Positions 58,810-64,000 of a stretch of DNA of 64,000 nt are shown piece after piece. Positions within the stretch are counted from its first letter, which is position 1, and each line of letters begins with the position of its first letter. The notes beneath the pieces were generated by a model, which was given only the letters and a program-made list of their open reading frames with translations, did no database searches and had not been told where the DNA came from. The DNA is from Lithodes maja. Its lineage: Eukaryota > Arthropoda > Malacostraca > Decapoda > Lithodidae. A program made the position numbers and the translations under genes. The stretch covers positions 1 through 64,000 of the forward strand of contig JBAKBP010003172.1 in the NCBI GenBank assembly GCA_037953745.1, given 5' to 3'.

Positions 58810-60619
58810 TGTGACGCACCCAGTGCGTAGCAACGCAACCTGATTGTACTCCTTGGTACTCCACTGTACCGTCACGGTGCGTGTACCGTGTACCGTGCTG
58901 GCTGCTTATATTGAGTGTGACAACGTATAACTATGTTCTTTGTATCTCTGCAAAGGTCTCGTCATTTGCTAACCAGTGGTGGGTTTTGTTTTAAGCCATG
59001 TCGAGACCTTCCATTTAATATGTAGTATCAATAGAGAAGTTGATAGATGAGATAATAGGAATTCAGAGAGAGAGAGTGAGTTGGACTTCAGAGCGAGAGG
59101 GTAGCGGTGCGCCACGCTGCCGGGGGGGTGGTTGCCAGACGTATGGACCGGTTGGCAGCCCTGCGCTTATAGCTAGGTGCGACAGGGTTGGTAGTACATT
59201 GCCGCCTGCATATGCTGCCTGGCTGCCCATGTTGTCGTACTGCACATTGCATGGAGGCTCGCTGTGTGTTCCATGATCAGGTTGCCTAGAACCTTTGAGA
59301 TTCTAACATCCCTTGCTCTCTCTCCCAATTTCTCACGGTTGCACTCTTTCTCTCTGACGACATTACTCTCATTTCATTCTTCTCTCTATTTAAATGCATA
59401 ACCTTCCCTTGAGGTCCTAAAGGAGTTTCAGCACTCACCTCTCGTATTACTCTTAGGACAAGCATATATTTACATGTATTAGATTTAAGGGGTTAATGTG
59501 AACAGCGATCTTCTTGATGAGGATAGTTGGTGAACGTTCTACATGTTCGCGAGTTATATGCCCAGCTCATCATCCAATTTGTGACTAGACTAGTGCCATG
59601 TGTAAGAGCCCGACCATGCCCAGGAGTTGTCTGTAGAGGGGCGAGGACTTAGCCTTGATTTGCCTACCGAGCCAGGAGCGAGTGCAGTACCAGAGACTAC
59701 AGCTCGCTCGTAGTGCCGGTATAGTAGAGTAACGTAATTTATCTGTCCTTGTGTTCTCTACAGTCTTTTCCTGGGTTCTCGCTTTCGGTGCTGGGACTCG
59801 TTGTTCCTGTGACTTGGCCTGCTAGCTAGAACACATGGGGATGATGAGTGGGATATATCTTTATTTTACTATGCATTGCAGCTCTCTTTAAGTTTATGTA
59901 TATAACACTTTACAATACACATTACTCACACACAAGACAACACTATTAATACTTTCATGTATCAATTAACTGCACTGTCGTTTTGCTGCTGTGTCCGGAG
60001 TTCCGTTGCGTAGGGCGCATACGGACTCAGAGGGGAGACAGAGTGAGAGAAGCGAAGTAGCCTATGCGGTAGTAGGCTACCGGCGCAGTACTGTTGCCTG
60101 CAACCTTTTAGTTATTCCAAGTATAGATTCATTATTACAATAAGTGACTACTGTTTATGTTCCTTCCATGTGTATTATTAGGTATCTACTGGATCATGAA
60201 CATCTTGTATGCTACATGCTAGTGCATGTTAGTAGGGGACAGTTATTCTAGTGCACGCGCTTTCAAGTAGGCGTGTACATTTGTCATTTAGCTTTTCACT
60301 GTCATACCTTTAGCCTGCTTCTATTCTACATTATTAGAGGCTTAATATTAACGTAGTTTCTTGAGTATTGCATTTCTTTAGTAATAACGTAACCTATAAA
60401 TGTCTGAGGGAGTTTAGCCTCATAGCCTACCCCTGTTGTACACTTTCGCCGAGTTAAGGTACCTCGTTACCATAGACGATAACTCTGTAGGGCGTTGGTG
60501 CTTTTGTTGTCTGGAGCATATAGTATTTGGGACTGGAATCGAGCGTGTCGTTGTCACATAAGCCATTTCTGTCCTACGATCAAGAATCCCGAATATGTAT
60601 TGCCGATCCAGCCGTAACA
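58810..60619 (+). repeat. 3' LTR (1810 bp)
   Basis: Same ends and length as the 5' LTR. Followed by GTAT at 60620-60623. Confidence 0.95.
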
Positions 60620-60622
60620 GTA

Positions 60623-60623
<1 letters not shown>

Positions 60624-60669
<46 letters not shown>

Positions 60670-60740
60670 ACCGGTGTATATATATATATATATATATATA
60701 CCCGGTATATATATATATGCATATATACAAATATAGTTTG
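60624..60740. repeat. (TG)n/(TA)n microsatellite
   Basis: The compound microsatellite into which the retrotransposon inserted. It continues the TATG-rich tract left of 51376. Confidence 0.9.
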
Positions 60741-60845
60741 TAAGGCCAGACTGCCTAGTAAGGACCTTGAGGTCTGTGTGGTCTGTGTGTCTATGTAGCT
60801 CTATGTAGCTCTCTCTCTTTCTCTCTTTCTTTCTCTCTCTCAAAC

Positions 60846-60955
60846 CACGACAGTCAGGACGAGATTCCATGTTTTAATCAAATACACCACGGTGTGATTA
60901 AAGCATGGACTCCTATCCTGACTGTCCGTGATTCGAGTCCTAGCTAAGAGTAAGA
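60846..60955 (+). repeat. tRNA-like inverted repeat (SINE-related)
   Basis: Arms 60851-60880 and 60895-60924 (CAGTCAGGA...TTTAATCA and its near-exact reverse complement; a few mismatches), loop 14 bases. The right arm runs into GATTCGAGTCC (60930-60940), a B-box-like sequence, after a GTGTGATTAAAGC A-box-like part. This suggests a tRNA-derived SINE with an inverted partner. Confidence 0.5.
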
Positions 60956-61129
60956 ATATTTAGTAGCTCACGTGTAGTTGTTATATATATATATATATAT
61001 ATTCTTTAATGCATACAAGGTTAAAGGAAGCAGCAGTTTCAGCATTCAACATTTTATTATTCAGAGATTCTATATTTCTGATTAATTTTCGTTGGGGTTC
61101 GGTCAGCAGTTGGATAAGGCTAGCAAAGT

Positions 61130-61180
61130 GCATGGTAATTCAACGTTTCGCTAGTCTTCTAGCATCTTCAAGGAATTATT
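61130..61180 (-). ncRNA. Hammerhead-ribozyme-like motif near a Penelope remnant
   Basis: Minus strand: CTTGAAGA, a stem-loop GCTAGAAGACTAGC (5-bp stem, 4-base loop, 61150-61163), then GAAACGTTG (61141-61149). This is the layout of a hammerhead core (CUGAUGA, stem II, GAAA), but the first block deviates. Penelope-like elements are known to carry hammerheads in their terminal repeats. Catalysis is not shown. Confidence 0.35.
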
Positions 61181-61588
61181 ACATTATTCAAAATTACGGG
61201 TATATATACAGGTGAGTAGATCAGGGGGCGAGGAGGGGGCGGGGCTACTGCGTGTTTGGAGGCCTGCCATTGGCAGTGGGTAGCCGCCTTGCGAGTCGCG
61301 CACTGCATCTGGTCTGTGGTTGGCTGGGGGTGGGCGAAGTTATCGTTGATTGGCTGTTAGAGATCCTTGGGGTTGTCAGTTGCGCTGCGGGATGCGTGGG
61401 CGCAGGAGGTACAGGAGGGAGGTGAGCAGCGGGGGCCGTGGTAGGGTAGTGGCGTTTGGCAGACGGTAATATTTGTAAGTCAATTGTTTGGTTGTTTATG
61501 CTGGGGTTTAAGGATTTAATATAAAGAGCTTCAAGTATAGAGAGCCTTCTGGGGTAATTTTCTTTGTCAATTATGGAGGTGTGTTTAT

Positions 61589-61866
61589 TTAAATTGTTGC
61601 GGGTAAGGGGGGGGGGGGAAAGAGGTAGGGGTCTTTAATAGCTCCTGTCTGAAAGTGGAGAGTTATTAGCCGATGGGACAGACGAGTCTGAGTCATACCA
61701 ACATAGGAATGGGGCACACAGTCCCCATTATTACAGGTGTGCTGGTATATCACATGGTCGTCGTTCATCGGGCTCTTAGTCTTGGCGGAAGTAGGTCTGC
61801 TTCGGAAAACAAGGTTGGAGGTCTTGGGAGATTTATAGTAAATGATTAATTTAATTTTGTTTAATT
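61589..61866 (-). pseudogene. Penelope-like element 3, GIY-YIG end
   Basis: Minus strand encodes KTSNLVFRSRPTSAK, then HVIYQHTCNNGDC and SYVGMTQTRLSHRLITLHFQ (61640-61755). The Cys-rich stretch with Y-x-G (SYVGMT) and a following R-L-x-x-H block is the GIY-YIG nuclease of Penelope-like elements. RT is missing. Confidence 0.7.
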
Positions 61867-61921
61867 TTGATATACCTACACACCTGTAACAAGAGGGACT
61901 GTGGGCCCCATTCCTATGTTG
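61867..61921 (+). pseudogene. Inverted GIY-YIG fragment cut by an LTR
   Basis: Plus strand encodes YLHTCNKRDCGPHSYV, the same segment as on the minus strand at 61700-61750, so the two Penelope pieces face each other. It ends abruptly at the LTR starting 61922. Confidence 0.6.
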
Positions 61922-63756
61922 TGTTACGAACTGGCACTCGGGTACACAAGGGCTCTCAATCAGGACTCGAATACGGCTCGCTGCCACAACGGAAACACAC
62001 GATCCCAATCCCTGAGTACTGCCAGCTGAACAGAAAACACCAATACCCTCCAGAGTTCAATTTGCTATAATGGGGTATACAAGAACTCGGTACTAGTGTT
62101 CAACAACAGACTAATAAAGAGACAGGAATTATCTAGTCTGGTCAACAATCAAACAATGAAGTAAGAAACAACAACACCAAAGAATAGTGTTGGCCGAAGC
62201 CGAAGTAATCCACCCTTGACTATGAACTTAAGAAGTCCTCCACCCTCTACTTCGGATCGGCACTATTACGTTACGTTAATTAATAGTCCTTAAGCATCGA
62301 GCAAGGAATCTTCTGAAAAAAGTTAATGCTTCTCGGATGCTCGTAAGAAGTACGTATCGGATTTTGAACAGTAATTCAATAAGCAAAAACACTGGCAATT
62401 AAATACTATTAAAGGCTTAAATTGGCATAAGAATAATTAAAAGAATATGCAATAGTAAATGGCAAACATTAAAAAGAAGTACTCCGCAAATGCAACGGCA
62501 ATAGCCTACTCGGATTGTGCTCGTGGGCCACTAATCACTAAAGTAGCAAAGCTTGCAACACATGAAATCAATAGTGCATAAACAATATCATACATAAGGA
62601 AAGCTTCAATACTATTCTGTATCTACTAATCGAGTAAAGTCTAGCTGGGGTACTGTAGGCAAAAGGTAGCAGTGACTGAGCAAAAACGGCTTGTAGCCTA
62701 GCGAAGTCCTCACGACTGTTTAAAGTATTACGTTAAAACTAACAAGTGCACTTTGAGAAATCCAGATCCCTTGTATCTGGTTTTCTCCCGGCTCCTTGAC
62801 AAAGTAAAAACAAACTGTTAATAAAATACAGGGTGGTTAGGCTCTTGCCCTCACGCACTGTAAATTATTAACTCAACACAGTCAGCCGCGAAGACAACCT
62901 AGGCTTCACTGAACCGAAACGAGTATGCAAGTTTATCGCTTAACCACTGCATCAAACAATAACTCGTAACACAGAAAAGCCTTACCCCAGTCTAGCATTA
63001 CCTAGACTAGCAGAAAACAGGAATAATAATAATAACACAGGGAAATGCATATACAAGTGCAACAAACATAAATCAATCCTATTCCAAGTCAACCCTTCCA
63101 AAATAGGCTATCTAATAGGCAAGTATCTCGTGAGAACTCAAGCGATAATACGTTGGCTGACTAGCTCTGCACCAACGGGACAATGGAAGTTAAACAGGGC
63201 AGGGAAAAGAGGAGAGGTAGTAGAGAAAGTTCCCATCAGTCAGAAGAATATATATAGTTAGCAAGGGAAATGAGAAGTAGCTCTGCCTAATGAGTTCTGA
63301 TGAAAAAATGGCTAGACTTCCCTTTTATACCCAGCCCTCTAGTGAGCCCAACGTGAACTACTAAGGACCGCCCACTGACAACCATTACGTAATTTCTCTC
63401 TCTCCTCTGGGATACACAAAGGCTCCCCTAGCACTGAGGGAGGGAGGAATGCGAGTGAGTTGGGCACACCTCCCGCCTGGCGCACCCACTGACCCCCAAC
63501 TGTGGCTGTTTCTCTTCCCATCATTACAAATAAGTTTTACACACAATACTTATAACTAATGATATAAAATAGAACTCGTTGACTCAGATGAAAAAAAAAT
63601 ACATATTCATAATACTTATAGTACAAAGGCTCACATGAACTAAGTTAGTAAACTCTACATAGACTACAGCCAAAGTTCCTGCCCTGACGATCCTAGCGAG
63701 AGTGGGGCATGACTAGGCGTTCTGTACAGCATGCTCACACGTGGACATGCGTCACA
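61922..63756 (-). repeat. 3' LTR of a second Gmr1-like element (1835 bp)
   Basis: On the minus strand it starts TGTGACGC (63756) and ends GTTCGTAACA (61922). Shares terminal pattern, length and the preceding AAAATCTTGGGGG tract with the complete element, and many blocks with the solo LTR at 39731-41575. It interrupts the inverted Penelope fragment. Confidence 0.75.
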
Positions 63757-64000
63757 CCTCCCCCAAGATTTTACTCGCTCAACCCTGAGCTAAAATCTGA
63801 CAAACCCAGAACCCCATCAAGCCCCCCACACCCAGCGACCGCATGGCACTAAAACAAAGCTGAGTTTATCACCAAAACACATCTTATTATAAAAAAAATA
63901 ATTCACATTTTATAACTCCTCCCAACAATAGCAAAAAGACACAATATCATGCTCCCAGAGCGAGCTTACAGCAGCTCAGCCGTTTGATAGTTTGTGGAAT
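63757..64000 (-). mobile_element. 3' internal part of the second Gmr1-like element (runs off window)
   Basis: Minus strand: noncoding sequence with a polypurine-like AAAATCTTGGGGGAGG just before the LTR, and CATGATATTGTGTC near 63939-63952, which recalls CATGCGATATTGTGTT in the 3' part of the complete element. The coding region, if any, lies beyond the window. Confidence 0.65.

Larger units (their letters stand above)
51377..60619 (+). mobile_element. Complete Gmr1-like Ty3/gypsy LTR retrotransposon (9243 bp)
   Basis: Parts in order: 5' LTR 51377-53186, primer-binding site about 53190-53205, Gag-Pol frame 53430-58529, 3' untranslated part with a G-run before the 3' LTR (58802-58808), 3' LTR 58810-60619. 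Both LTRs are 1810 bases, start TGTGACGC, end CGTAACA, and show no difference wherever I compared them. 4-bp target duplication GTAT. The integrase-before-RT order is that of the Gmr1 group within Ty3/gypsy. Intact frame and equal LTRs mean a very recent, possibly active copy. Related LTRs: 39731-41575 and 61922-63756. Confidence 0.93.

Overview
The window looks like arthropod nuclear DNA, most likely from a crustacean. This is inferred from AT-rich intergenic sequence, GT/AG introns, long (TA)n and (GA)n microsatellites, and a dense mix of Penelope-like elements, CR1/L2-type LINEs, Ty3/gypsy elements and TTAA-type MITEs. The species cannot be fixed from sequence alone. There is no operon, CRISPR array or other sign of bacterial DNA.

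Only one host gene is recognised with good support. Two plus-strand exons (45135-45279 and 48464-48592) encode consecutive parts of the ligand-binding domain of a metabotropic glutamate receptor. Almost everything else is repeat sequence around or inside it.

Layout: 1-4690, a minus-strand CR1/L2-type LINE with a coiled-coil/SGNH-esterase ORF1, a broken ORF2 and tandem monomers in its 5' UTR. 4.7-9.4 kb, microsatellites and decayed LINE pieces. 9.67-12.62 kb, a second decayed minus-strand CR1-like LINE. 13.2-15.6 kb, a decayed plus-strand LINE of another family. 16.75-17.82 kb, nested MITEs. 17.8-26.15 kb, unidentified ORFs, a TTAA MITE, a fragment of a repetitive animal protein family and a possible LTR. 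26.78-28.58 kb, a reverse transcriptase with an inserted zinc-finger-like segment, itself split by a TTAA element. 29.1-35 kb, two Penelope-like elements and a tRNA-derived SINE. 35.6-36.3 kb, a tandem SINE pair. 36.3-38.93 kb, a 33-bp minisatellite split by a hAT MITE. 39.2-41.6 kb, a foldback and a solo LTR. 42.5-44.5 kb, a second ORF-tail/LTR-like segment. 45.1-48.6 kb, receptor exons separated by an intron holding a 16-unit 56-bp satellite. 48.8-51.3 kb, LINE pieces. 51377-60619, a complete LTR retrotransposon. 60.8-64.0 kb, a tRNA-like hairpin, Penelope remnants and the 3' LTR of a related retrotransposon that runs off the window.

The most notable item is the complete 9243-bp element at 51377-60619. 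Its 1810-bp LTRs show no difference where compared, it has a 4-bp target duplication, and one open 1699-codon Gag-Pol frame. In that frame integrase lies BEFORE reverse transcriptase/RNase H, which is the Gmr1-type order and unlike ordinary Ty3/gypsy. A solo LTR (39731-41575) and a partial copy (61922-64000) belong to the same wider family. The second notable item is a 56-bp satellite that is a 16-fold amplification of one end of a TTAA MITE.
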